Shown here piece after piece: positions 1 through 7,494 of a stretch of DNA of 64,000 nt (position 1 is the stretch's first letter; the number at the start of each line of letters is the position of its first letter). The stretch lies in the NCBI GenBank assembly GCA_938041335.1, contig CALIAF010000025.1, forward strand, positions 1 through 64,000, given 5' to 3'. This DNA is from an uncultured Ulvibacter sp. GTDB lineage: Bacteria > Bacteroidota > Bacteroidia > Flavobacteriales > Flavobacteriaceae. The notes under the pieces are model-generated. The model had not been told where the DNA came from, did no database searches, and saw only the letters and a program-made list of their open reading frames with translations. A program made the position numbers and the translations under genes.

Positions 1-45
1 TGTATTTACTGAAAAATGTGATGTGCTTGAAATCCTAATAACAAC

Positions 46-80
46 AAAGCCTTTTCACTAAAATTTGTGAAAAGGCTTTT
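46..80. terminator. Hairpin terminator at left edge
   Basis: A perfect 13-bp inverted repeat (46-58 with 67-79, loop of 8) ends in a short T run on the plus strand. It lies just beyond the stop of the minus-strand T9SS gene, so it may serve that gene, a plus-strand gene left of the window, or both. Confidence 0.7.
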
Positions 81-103
81 GTAAACATTTTTGTAGCTAT
101 CGA

Positions 104-2698
104 TTATCGCACGATAAACTTACCTGGAAGGTATTTCATTGTTTGACTTTCAATTTGATATAAGTAAATACCAGGTTGCAATCCTATTACATTTAAGCTA
201 GAAGTATTAGCTCCATACTTAACGTTAATAGATTCGCTGTAAATTTGTTTTCCTAACAAATCATAAACAGAAATTATTACAGCCGTTTCGTCCTGGGCAT
301 AAAACTGTAATATTGAATTCTCATTCACCGGATTGGGAGATATCGTCACTTTATTCGTTATATTTTGAGATGCTTCTTCTGTATTTAAAAGATTAGAAAA
401 CCCAATATTTAAAATGTTCATCTCCTTTGTAACAGAGGCTCCATTCTCTGATACCATCGTGAAAATAACAGTTGTAATATCTGTGGTATCAAATTCTTGA
501 TTATCGTTAGATGTAAATGCAGCAAGAGGTAGATAAAAGTGATCATTGTTTTCTGTCAGAGTAACTGTTGTTTTAAATTGATTCTCCCAAACAGAGATGC
601 TTTTTTTAAGTAGTGTGACTTGCATTTGTCCAGTACCATATGCATCAAATTCTAACATTGTAAAATCACTTAGATTTACACTTTGAAATTTTGGAGTAAA
701 AGCACGGTACACAGAAATATACTCACTGGTTGTTGCTGTTATTGAGACATTTCTTTCTATGGCCAGTTCATAATTTGAGTTTTGATCTTCGTTTTGAGTA
801 ATCTCATATGAACTTACTTGTGTACTCGCAGCAAAATCATCTACTCCCCAAGGTCCATCAGATAAAAATAAATCGTCTGGAGTATCATTTGTAACATTGT
901 CAAGTCTAAACCCAATGTCAAAAAGAGGTCCGGTTTCAATAGTGTGGGTGCTAACATATGCCCCAGACAGCTCTTTTTCTATGGCGATATATTCTGTCTC
1001 GCTAGTTTCAGTTTTTCTTAAGCCACCATTAATCGTAAAGTTTTGACTGTTGTTGGTATTAATAATATCTAATTGTAGCACGCCATTTGAATAGTTTCCC
1101 TTTTTAACAAAAACTGTTGGCGGTGTACTTAGATCATAAGTGTTAATGGGTCTTTTTATTTCTAGTAGATTTAATACTTCGGCACTAAGTATTAATAAGT
1201 CATCTATAGAGCTTGTCCATATTTGAAAATTATAAAACGCGGCATCATCTTCATATCTATCTAAATTCCAGTGACTTTCAATAGCGAAATTAGCATCTTG
1301 ATTAGTCAGTTTTGCAGAGAGGCTCAAAACAAATTCTGTATTACCTTCAGCATTTTTTATAATAGATTTAATGAAGTTTTGACCATTTAATTCTATGGTA
1401 GAAACAGAAATTAGCTCTGCACCTAAAAGACGATCACAGATGTATTTTGTGTGCTCGTATACCCCGTTTTCTGTTTTTAGAATCATTAAAGCGGCAATAG
1501 CCTCATCGTTTCTAATATAATCAACAGAAATGATTTCTGTTGCATTTGTAATCTCAATGAGGTCATTGGGAGTAGACTCTATGGCTGTGGTTTGATCTAA
1601 AACATCTAAAGGAATGAAGTCTTCTAATTCAAAACTAGCGTTTCTGTTAGGAGTACCATACGTTGCATCTTTATTAATACTTCGCGCAGTCTCTCTATTA
1701 AACAAATACCCAGCTTTGTTTCTTTTAAAGTTTCGCTGATTTATCTTTTGTGAAAGCCTATTATTGCTCTCTAGGCCACCTTCGTTTCCAGCAGATGTGG
1801 GTCCTGCAATTGGACATTCTAAAACGCCAGAACAAGAAGGGTCGTCACAATCTATGAGTCCATCACCATCATCGTCAATTCCATTTCCACAAATTTCCTG
1901 TGGTACTGGTGCAGTAGGGCATCGTGCACCATCGTTACTTGAACTTGAAGGCCCATAGGCAAATAAGTTTGAGTCTATACCACTTGTGGTTGTAAGATCT
2001 TGTACATTTTGAATTACAAATACAGTTCCTGTTTGATTTGCTGAGACATAAAACCTCCCAGAAAGATCAAAATATACGGCACCATAAGTATAACTATATC
2101 CACTTAATATTGGTACTTCTCCAAGATCATTTACGGTTCCTGTAGCAGGGTCAATTCTATAGAGATGATTTGTGTTTTTCTCAACTGCGTAAATATTTCC
2201 ATCAACGGCATTAAACGCCCAATCATGAATGCTTATGTTTTGAGATAGCGTTCCCTGACCAATGTAATTTCCATAATTGGCTGAATCTGGATTGAGATCA
2301 ACTTTATAAAAAGTAGCTCCTCCAGCTTTTAAATAATAAGTGCCTTGTGATGAAACGTCTCCTACATATCTATTGCTTGTTGGTAATTCTGGAATGGTGA
2401 AGATTGTTGTTTCAAAATTTTGTCCAATACGCACAATAGACTTTTCTGGACTTGATAATGATCCCCAAATATAGCCATCAGTTGGATTGTATCCAGTAGC
2501 ATTTATACTGCCTGGTGTTACGTCTGTTGCGATTTGATATGAGTTTCCAGATGCTAAATCAAGCGCGTACACGTCATTATATTGAAATAAATAGGCGCTA
2601 AAATCACAATTAAAAGGTACGTCTTGCGCATTTGCATTTTGAAACCCTAATAAAGTGGCAACTGTAAATAAGTAAAAAAAGTAGTGTATTGTTTTCAT
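104..2698 (-). CDS. Large secreted protein with T9SS type A sorting domain
   Basis: An 864-aa exported protein with an N-terminal signal peptide (about residues 1-24, ending NANAQ). Residues about 40-265 look like a beta-propeller of the DUF6923 type, reading out as cell-surface adhesion or binding rather than an enzyme. Around 267-290 there is a Cys/Asp-rich segment with CGNGIDDDGDGLIDCDD, a calcium-binding-like stretch common in secreted Bacteroidetes proteins. About 650-775 resembles a carbohydrate-binding beta-sandwich. The last about 80 residues (VTISPNPVNENS ... GIYLYQI ... KFIVR) are a typical type IX secretion sorting domain, so the protein should cross the outer membrane and be anchored or released. 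The specific ligand is not known. ATG start at 2698 is preceded by a good -7 box. Confidence 0.88.
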   Translation of the reverse strand: MKTIHYFFYLFTVATLLGFQNANAQDVPFNCDFSAYLFQYNDVYALDLASGNSYQIATDVTPGSINATGYNPTDGYIWGSLSSPEKSIVRIGQNFETTIFTIPELPTSNRYVGDVSSQGTYYLKAGGATFYKVDLNPDSANYGNYIGQGTLSQNISIHDWAFNAVDGNIYAVEKNTNHLYRIDPATGTVNDLGEVPILSGYSYTYGAVYFDLSGRFYVSANQTGTVFVIQNVQDLTTTSGIDSNLFAYGPSSSSNDGARCPTAPVPQEICGNGIDDDGDGLIDCDDPSCSGVLECPIAGPTSAGNEGGLESNNRLSQKINQRNFKRNKAGYLFNRETARSINKDATYGTPNRNASFELEDFIPLDVLDQTTAIESTPNDLIEITNATEIISVDYIRNDEAIAALMILKTENGVYEHTKYICDRLLGAELISVSTIELNGQNFIKSIIKNAEGNTEFVLSLSAKLTNQDANFAIESHWNLDRYEDDAAFYNFQIWTSSIDDLLILSAEVLNLLEIKRPINTYDLSTPPTVFVKKGNYSNGVLQLDIINTNNSQNFTINGGLRKTETSETEYIAIEKELSGAYVSTHTIETGPLFDIGFRLDNVTNDTPDDLFLSDGPWGVDDFAASTQVSSYEITQNEDQNSNYELAIERNVSITATTSEYISVYRAFTPKFQSVNLSDFTMLEFDAYGTGQMQVTLLKKSISVWENQFKTTVTLTENNDHFYLPLAAFTSNDNQEFDTTDITTVIFTMVSENGASVTKEMNILNIGFSNLLNTEEASQNITNKVTISPNPVNENSILQFYAQDETAVIISVYDLLGKQIYSESINVKYGANTSSLNVIGLQPGIYLYQIESQTMKYLPGKFIVR

Positions 2699-2717
2699 TG
2701 CTGTTTTGTTTATAGTG

Positions 2718-2725
2718 CAAATGTA
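2718..2725 (-). promoter_or_regulatory. -7 box of the large T9SS gene
   Basis: On the minus strand this reads TACATTTG, matching the Bacteroidetes TAnnTTTG element, 20 nt upstream of the ATG. No TTTG sits at the usual -33 spacing; instead a block shared with the next gene begins 15 nt further upstream. Confidence 0.55.
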
Positions 2726-2740
2726 TGCTAGGAAACAAGG

Positions 2741-2811
2741 CTATTTTTAAATTTCAGTTCGTTCGATAGCTAGGTTCGGTGAATGGTAAAAATGGCTCGT
2801 TGAATAAAAAA
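2741..2811 (-). promoter_or_regulatory. Upstream regulatory block, copy A
   Basis: A 71-bp block that aligns without gaps to 3503-3573 (about 59 of 71 identical by eye). It contains direct repeats of a TCGTTSAAT-like word; the last two are exactly 21 bp apart. It starts 15 nt beyond the -7 box, the same distance as copy B. Inferred to be an activator binding region. Confidence 0.55.
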
Positions 2812-2956
2812 CTCAATGAATTAGCAATTTTCAATAGAGTGATGATTTGCAGCTTTTAAAATTTCAGAAGTAAAAAGGGGTGCGTAAAAAATCCCTAAAA
2901 CCATCTTTGGGAGAATGATTTTAAGGATCGAGCAAATAAGTAGGCGTGCAATGCTT

Positions 2957-3460
2957 TTATTCTTTGTAAAAGAGTTGTGTAAAATAATAAGTATTATTAT
3001 CATCAGATTTTATGATGCCAAAACTGGAATAAGTATAGTTACCTTCTATATTGTCTCTATGCGATGTGCTATTAAGCCAAGCATTTACAACATCTTCTGC
3101 AGAGCTGTAACCGTAGGCTACATTCTCTCCTACTTGTTGGGCGCCTTCGCTCTGAAGTGCAGCAGAACGAGTATGAAAGTTATCATGATTAATCTCACTC
3201 AAGCCAATCATGTAGTTGGTGTGTTCAACTGCGTATGCACAAGAAAATTCTGAGCCAAGAGTTAAAAGATCAAGGCCAATAGAAACTCTATGTTCGTTAA
3301 TTAAAACTAGCACTTCTTGTGCAAACTGAGAATCATTTTGCCGTGCCAAAGTAAGGTCAATACTAAAGTCTTCTTGCTCATTGGAGAGCGAGTCTTTTGT
3401 ACATGAGGTCATTGTTAATAGTAGGATAAGGATAATTTGTGCAATCTTGTAACGTTTCAT
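2957..3460 (-). CDS. CAP-domain (SCP/PR-1-like) lipoprotein
   Basis: A 167-aa protein with a lipoprotein signal peptide (LLLTMTSC, lipidation Cys at residue 20), so it should sit in the outer or inner membrane facing the periplasm or the cell surface. The remainder is a bacterial CAP domain: an early EHR, then EHTNYM, GENVAYGYSSAEDVVNAWL and SHRDNI, with the His and Glu positions typical of the family. Bacterial CAP proteins have poorly defined roles; proteolytic or ligand-binding functions have been proposed. It is unlinked to the M20 peptidase upstream except by strand, and a strong terminator separates them. Its promoter region is a near duplicate of that of the T9SS gene. Confidence 0.88.
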   Translation of the reverse strand: MKRYKIAQIILILLLTMTSCTKDSLSNEQEDFSIDLTLARQNDSQFAQEVLVLINEHRVSIGLDLLTLGSEFSCAYAVEHTNYMIGLSEINHDNFHTRSAALQSEGAQQVGENVAYGYSSAEDVVNAWLNSTSHRDNIEGNYTYSSFGIIKSDDNNTYYFTQLFYKE

Positions 3461-3479
3461 ATCTAGTGGTTTTATGGCA

Positions 3480-3487
3480 CAAAAATA
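3480..3487 (-). promoter_or_regulatory. -7 box of the CAP lipoprotein gene
   Basis: Minus strand reads TATTTTTG (TAnnTTTG), 20 nt upstream of the ATG, the same offset as in the neighbouring T9SS gene. Confidence 0.55.
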
Positions 3488-3502
3488 CTTTTGAAATCTA
3501 CC

Positions 3503-3573
3503 CTATTTTTAAATTTTAGTTCGTTCGATATTTGGGCTCGTTGAAATGTAGAAATGAATCGTTAAATAAAAAA
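3503..3573 (-). promoter_or_regulatory. Upstream regulatory block, copy B
   Basis: Partner of 2741-2811. It lies 15 nt beyond the -7 box and carries the same AGTTCGTTCGATA core and the pair of TCGTT words 21 bp apart. Its distal end touches the terminator of the M20 gene. Confidence 0.55.
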
Positions 3574-3609
3574 AGGTTCTATTCAACGATACGTTGAATA
3601 GAACCTTTT
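3571..3609 (-). terminator. Terminator of the M20 dipeptidase gene
   Basis: A perfect 17-bp stem (3571-3587 with 3593-3609, 5-nt loop), ending in TTTT on the minus strand, 20 nt past the stop codon. Confidence 0.9.
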
Positions 3610-3629
3610 GCATATAATTTTGAAGGAAA

Positions 3630-5018
3630 TTACTTACTCATCAGGGTGAATTGATGATAAAACTGCGGGATTGTCTCTATCCCTTTTAAGTAGTTCCAGA
3701 TTCCAAAATGTTCGTTAGGGGAGTGAATCGCATCACTATCTAAGCCAAAGCCCATTAAGATAGTCTTACTTTTAAGTTCCTTTTCAAACAATGCCACAAT
3801 AGGAATACTCCCACCACTACGCTGCGGTATTGGTGTTTTACCAAAAGTAGTTTCATAAGCCTTGCTCGCCGCCTGATAGCCTAGACTATCTATAGGAGTA
3901 ACATAAGCTTGACCTCCGTGATGTGGTTTTACGACCACAGTTGCTCCCTTGGGTACAATGCGCTCAAAGTGTGATTTAAACAATGCCGTGATTTCCTCCC
4001 AGTTTTGATTAGGGACAAGGCGCATAGATATTTTTGCAAATGCTTTACTAGCAATTACTGTTTTTGCTCCTTCGCCAATATATCCTCCCCAAATACCATT
4101 TACATCTAGAGTAGGGCGTATGCTGTTGCGCTCGTTAGTGGTATATCCTTTTTCTCCATAGGTATCTTCCAGTCCAATAGACTTGCAATAGTTTTCTTTG
4201 CTGAAAGGTGCTTCTCCCATTTTATCTCGTTCTTCTCTTGAAAGTTCGTCAACGTCATCATAAAAGCCGGGTATCGTGATATGATTGTCTTTATCATGTA
4301 ATGAAGCAATCATTTTTGTTAAAATGTTAATAGGGTTTGCTACGGCGCCTCCATAAAGTCCACTATGTAAATCGCGATTAGGACCTGTTACTTCTACTTC
4401 AACATAACTTAAGCCTCTTAGTCCCGTTGTGATACTTGGGATGTCATTTGCTATCATACCGGTATCGCTAATAAGAATCACGTCATTGCTTAGTTTTTCT
4501 TGATTACGTTTTACAAACCAATCTAGACCTTGGCTACCTACTTCTTCTTCTCCTTCAATCATAAACTTGACATTACAAGGTAATTGTCCTGTTCCGGTCA
4601 TGTACTCTAATGCTTTTACATGCATGTACATTTGTCCTTTGTCATCACAGCTACCACGAGCAAATATGGCGCCATCTGGGTGTAGCTCGGTTTTTTTAAT
4701 TACTGGTTCAAATGGTGGGCTGTCCCATAATTCAACTGGATCTGGTGGTTGCACATCGTAGTGCCCATATACCAAAATAGTTGGTAAATTTTCATCAATT
4801 ATTTTTTCGCCATATACAATGGGATATCCTGGTGTTTCACAGATTTCAACATGGTCACATCCTGCCTTTTCTAGACTTTCTTTTATTACATCTGCAGTTC
4901 TAATGACATCCTTAGCATAGGCCTTGTCTGCCGAAATGCTAGGAATTTTAAGTAGTTCAATTAATTCTTTTAAAAATCTGTCTTTGTGTTCCTCAATATA
5001 GGGCTTTGCACTTTTCAT
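3630..5018 (-). CDS. M20 family dipeptidase
   Basis: A 462-aa cytoplasmic zinc peptidase of the M20A/carnosinase-like group, likely hydrolysing dipeptides with broad specificity. Metal ligands are visible: H86 and D88 in VYGHYDVQP, D124 in GSCDDKG, the catalytic and ligand Glu pair in EGEEEVGS (156-157), and a C-terminal HSPNEHF. The lid (dimerisation) domain lies between about 200 and 370 and includes the family-typical LHSGLYGG. Length and order are normal. No signal peptide is seen. It would finish the breakdown of peptides imported by the POT transporter encoded at 39.5 kb. The start ATG at 5018 is followed upstream by a small GC palindrome. Confidence 0.93.
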   Translation of the reverse strand: MKSAKPYIEEHKDRFLKELIELLKIPSISADKAYAKDVIRTADVIKESLEKAGCDHVEICETPGYPIVYGEKIIDENLPTILVYGHYDVQPPDPVELWDSPPFEPVIKKTELHPDGAIFARGSCDDKGQMYMHVKALEYMTGTGQLPCNVKFMIEGEEEVGSQGLDWFVKRNQEKLSNDVILISDTGMIANDIPSITTGLRGLSYVEVEVTGPNRDLHSGLYGGAVANPINILTKMIASLHDKDNHITIPGFYDDVDELSREERDKMGEAPFSKENYCKSIGLEDTYGEKGYTTNERNSIRPTLDVNGIWGGYIGEGAKTVIASKAFAKISMRLVPNQNWEEITALFKSHFERIVPKGATVVVKPHHGGQAYVTPIDSLGYQAASKAYETTFGKTPIPQRSGGSIPIVALFEKELKSKTILMGFGLDSDAIHSPNEHFGIWNYLKGIETIPQFYHQFTLMSK

Positions 5019-5024
5019 GTTTAC

Positions 5025-5042
5025 TTCCCGTGCAGACGGGAA
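5025..5042. repeat. GC-rich mini-palindrome
   Basis: TTCCCGT and ACGGGAA arms of 7 bp around a GCAG loop, directly upstream of the M20 gene. It resembles other small GC palindromes at 5332, 15615 and 19318 and stands out in AT-rich intergenic DNA. Confidence 0.5.
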
Positions 5043-5116
5043 ACCGTATTATAAGTTAATAATTTGCTTAAAAAAATAAAGGTACAAAAAGTAGAAATTT
5101 TTTGCAGCATTGTTTG

Positions 5117-5146
5117 TTTGTAAATAAAATAACTTCTTTATATTTG
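5117..5146 (+). promoter_or_regulatory. Promoter of tRNA-Leu
   Basis: TTTG at 5117-5120, an 18-nt spacer and TATATTTG at 5139-5146: an almost ideal Bacteroidetes housekeeping promoter, 28 nt before the tRNA. Confidence 0.85.
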
Positions 5147-5174
5147 CCGTCCCGTAAAAGGGGCAAGTTCGTCT

Positions 5175-5256
5175 GCGGATGTGGTGGAACTGGTAGACAT
5201 GCTAGACTTAGGATCTAGTGCTTCACGGCGTGCAGGTTCGATTCCTGTCATCCGCA
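5175..5256 (+). tRNA. tRNA-Leu (anticodon TAG)
   Basis: The acceptor stem GCGGATG pairs with CATCCGC. The anticodon arm is CTAGA-CTTAGGA-TCTAG, giving anticodon TAG. There is a long variable arm (class II, as expected for Leu) and a T arm with GGTTCGATTCC. The terminal CCA is not encoded: the genome continues A-C-T. Confidence 0.97.
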
Positions 5257-5262
5257 CTTTAA

Positions 5263-5298
5263 AAAAAAGCTTCATACTTCAAGTATGGAGCTTTTTTT
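5263..5298 (+). terminator. Terminator after tRNA-Leu
   Basis: A hairpin with arms AAAAAGCT-CATACTT and AAGTATG-AGCTTTTT, a 2-nt loop and a T run, 6 nt after the tRNA. Confidence 0.85.
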
Positions 5299-5331
5299 AT
5301 TAATATAATTTATGACAGGAATTGAAGTTTA

Positions 5332-5350
5332 CCCCGCACTTGATGCGGGG
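5332..5350. repeat. GC-rich mini-palindrome
   Basis: CCCCGCA and TGCGGGG arms around a 5-nt loop, embedded immediately before the second copy of the tRNA tail. Confidence 0.5.
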
Positions 5351-5367
5351 ATTCCTGTCATCCGCAC
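5350..5367 (+). repeat. Duplicated 3' end of tRNA-Leu
   Basis: Eighteen bases identical to 5240-5257, the T-arm and acceptor end of tRNA-Leu plus one base, repeated 110 bp downstream and again followed by a terminator. Either an attachment-site scar or the remnant of a second tRNA copy. Confidence 0.8.
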
Positions 5368-5369
5368 AA

Positions 5370-5398
5370 AGGCTTCTCAGAAATGGGAAGCTTTTTTT
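5370..5398 (+). terminator. Terminator after the duplicated tRNA tail
   Basis: GCTTCTC (5372-5378) pairs with GGGAAGC (5385-5391), followed by seven T residues. Confidence 0.7.
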
Positions 5399-5406
5399 GT
5401 TTCTCG

Positions 5407-5661
5407 CTATTGATGCTTATTCAGCCATTTTTCCAACTCGGCATCATTTGGATTTCTTAGTTTTTTGTCTCCCACTATTATTGTAGGAAAATTGAGTTTC
5501 CTGTTTTCATATAAGCACCTTAGTTCTTCGGCATGGGTTTCGTTCTTTTCAACATCCAGAAAATCATATACCAGCCCTTTATTATCTAAAAAGTCTTGGT
5601 AGTAGCGTGTTTTATGGCATCTACATGTGCCATAAAGTTTTATATTAGAGTTGGTGTTCAT
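5407..5661 (-). CDS. Glutaredoxin-like protein with altered active site
   Basis: An 84-aa thioredoxin-fold protein. The ATG at 5661 is preferred to a TTG three codons upstream. The N-terminal strand IKLYGT, the TIIVGDKKLRNPNDAELEKWL end and the cis-Pro (FPTI) fit the glutaredoxin family. The active-site position reads TCRCHKT: aligned to CPxC this leaves the first catalytic Cys (C-H-K-T), making it monothiol-like, with an extra Cys two residues before. It could be a redox or metal-handling protein; the exact partner is unknown. It is divergent from the flavoprotein gene, with starts only about 31 bp apart. Confidence 0.8.
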   Translation of the reverse strand: MNTNSNIKLYGTCRCHKTRYYQDFLDNKGLVYDFLDVEKNETHAEELRCLYENRKLNFPTIIVGDKKLRNPNDAELEKWLNKHQ

Positions 5662-5692
5662 TATTAGCAATATAAATCATTAATTTTGAAAG

Positions 5693-6931
5693 GTGATAAC
5701 TAACTACGATATACTTATAATAGGCGGTGGTGCGGCTGGGTTTTTTACAGCAATTAATGCTGCTGAAATAGCACCGACTTCAAAAATTGCAATTTTAGAG
5801 CGCGGTAAGGATGTATTGACAAAAGTAAAAATATCTGGTGGCGGCAGATGTAATGTAACCCACGCCGAGTTTGTGCCAAAGGAACTTTCTAAAAACTATC
5901 CACGCGGCGAGAAAGAACTGCTTGGGCCTTTTCATAGTTTTATGACAGGCGATACATTGGCTTGGTTTGAAGAACGTGGGGTTGCCATTAAAATGGAAGA
6001 AGATGGTCGTATGTTTCCTACATCAAATAGCTCGCAAACTATCATAGATTGTTTTACTGCGGAAATAGCAAGACTTAATATTTCACTCTTAAAAAACCAC
6101 CCTGTTAAAACAATAACAAAGCATAAAGAACATTGGGAGCTCAGTACAGGAAAAGATGTGCTAACAGCCAAGGCAATTGTGATTGCAACTGGTAGTAATC
6201 CTAAAATATGGAATTTATTAGAAGGATTAGGACACACGATTATCCCACCGGTACCTTCTTTGTTTACCTTTAATATAAAAGACCAGCGCATTACAGATTT
6301 ACCAGGTGTGGCAACAGAAGCTAGTATAAAAGTGGTGGGTGCAAATAATAAAGTATTACTAGAAAGTGAAGGTCCTTTGTTAATTACACACTGGGGAATG
6401 AGCGGTCCTGCTATTTTAAAACTCTCTGCTTGGGGGGCGAGATTGTTAGCCCCTTTAGGCTACTCGTTTCAAATACAAGTAAACTGGTTACTGTATGAAA
6501 ATCAAGAAGAAGTTGCTGAGCAATTAATGCGTCTTAAAACTAAAAATGCGAAACAATCGCTTTATAAATATGCCCAGTTTGAACTTCCTAAACGCTTATG
6601 GCAAAATTTATTAAAAGCTTCAGGAATTTCTGAAGAAGAAATTTGGGCAGATATTTCAAAAAAGAAATTGCAGAACTTCGCCAATCAAATTACACAATCT
6701 ATCTTTCAAGTTGATGGTAAGAGTACGTTTAAAGAGGAGTTTGTCACTGCTGGTGGCGTAGCTTTAAAAGAAGTGAATTTTAAAAGTTTTGAAAGTAAGA
6801 TTCATCCCAGTCTTTATTTTGCTGGCGAAGTGCTCAATATAGATGCGATTACTGGAGGTTTTAATTTTCAGAATGCTTGGACCAGTGGTTATATGGTGGC
6901 GCAAGAAATTTCAAAAAGCAAAAATGGATAA
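5693..6931 (+). CDS. BaiN/HI0933-family FAD-dependent oxidoreductase
   Basis: A 412-aa flavoprotein of the HI0933/YhiN family. It has an N-terminal Rossmann dinucleotide-binding motif (IIGGGAAG, residues 9-16), the family signature SGGGRCNVTH (48-57), LITHWGMSGPAIL in the middle and a C-terminal FAD-binding segment (FAGEVLNIDAITGGFNFQNAW). Length is normal. The start is GTG at 5693; there is no in-frame ATG upstream. Family members are NAD(P)H-dependent flavin enzymes of mostly unknown substrate. Its last 8 nt overlap the next gene, so the two are probably co-translated. Confidence 0.92.
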   Translation: MITNYDILIIGGGAAGFFTAINAAEIAPTSKIAILERGKDVLTKVKISGGGRCNVTHAEFVPKELSKNYPRGEKELLGPFHSFMTGDTLAWFEERGVAIKMEEDGRMFPTSNSSQTIIDCFTAEIARLNISLLKNHPVKTITKHKEHWELSTGKDVLTAKAIVIATGSNPKIWNLLEGLGHTIIPPVPSLFTFNIKDQRITDLPGVATEASIKVVGANNKVLLESEGPLLITHWGMSGPAILKLSAWGARLLAPLGYSFQIQVNWLLYENQEEVAEQLMRLKTKNAKQSLYKYAQFELPKRLWQNLLKASGISEEEIWADISKKKLQNFANQITQSIFQVDGKSTFKEEFVTAGGVALKEVNFKSFESKIHPSLYFAGEVLNIDAITGGFNFQNAWTSGYMVAQEISKSKNG

Positions 6932-7457
6932 TAGCTATATTGCATTATTACGAGGAATAAATGTAGGCGGTCATAAGAAGTTCCCTAAGTTAGAGCAGTT
7001 GACTATGCTGGAGGAGCTAGGATTAAAAAAACCTCAGGTTTATATTCATACGGGTAATTGGGTGTTCGAATCGGAAAAGGATGAGGTAGAATTAATACCA
7101 TTGATTACAGAAGCTATCCTAGAAAAGTATGGTTGGAATGTTCCAATAATTGTAATCGAAGCAAATCAGTTTCAATCCATTTTTGATCAATGTCCATTTA
7201 ATGTCGAAAAGACAGCACTGAGTTATTTTACCTTACTTTCTGAAATCCCGAGTGCTGAAAACCTATCTACATTTAAAAGTTTTACATTTCCAGAAGAAGA
7301 ATACTTTGTTACAGATCGCTGTGTTTATTTCTTTTCCACGATTAGCGCCGCTCGTGTTAAAATGAATACTAATTTTATGGAGAAGAAGTTAAAAGTTTCT
7401 GCCACCTCCAGAAATTATAAAACGATGCTAAAATTAATTTCGCTCACGACTTCCTAA
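6924..7457 (+). CDS. DUF1697 domain protein
   Basis: A 177-aa protein of the widespread DUF1697 family, recognised by the opening YIALLRGINVGGHKK, VYIHTGNWVFES and the C-terminal SATSRNYKTMLKL (family NWxT-like end). The ATG at 6924 is used rather than an upstream extension inside the flavoprotein gene, because homology begins at this Met. Function is not established. It overlaps the preceding stop by 8 nt and is thus in the same transcript. Confidence 0.88.
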   Translation: MDNSYIALLRGINVGGHKKFPKLEQLTMLEELGLKKPQVYIHTGNWVFESEKDEVELIPLITEAILEKYGWNVPIIVIEANQFQSIFDQCPFNVEKTALSYFTLLSEIPSAENLSTFKSFTFPEEEYFVTDRCVYFFSTISAARVKMNTNFMEKKLKVSATSRNYKTMLKLISLTTS

Positions 7458-7468
7458 AAGCAAAATAG

Positions 7469-7476
7469 TATCTTTG
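7469..7476 (+). promoter_or_regulatory. -7 box for mvaD
   Basis: TATCTTTG matches TAnnTTTG, 18 nt before the mvaD ATG, which predicts a very short leader. Confidence 0.55.
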
Positions 7477-7494
7477 TAGGCATACCATGTATCT

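Noticed and set aside
2821-3253. Overlapping frames on both strands around the CAP gene end
   Set aside because: Low-complexity shadows of the CAP lipoprotein gene and its AT-rich flank.
5258-5349. An intact second tRNA between the duplicated tails
   Set aside because: Only the T-arm/acceptor end is repeated; no D arm or anticodon arm is present.
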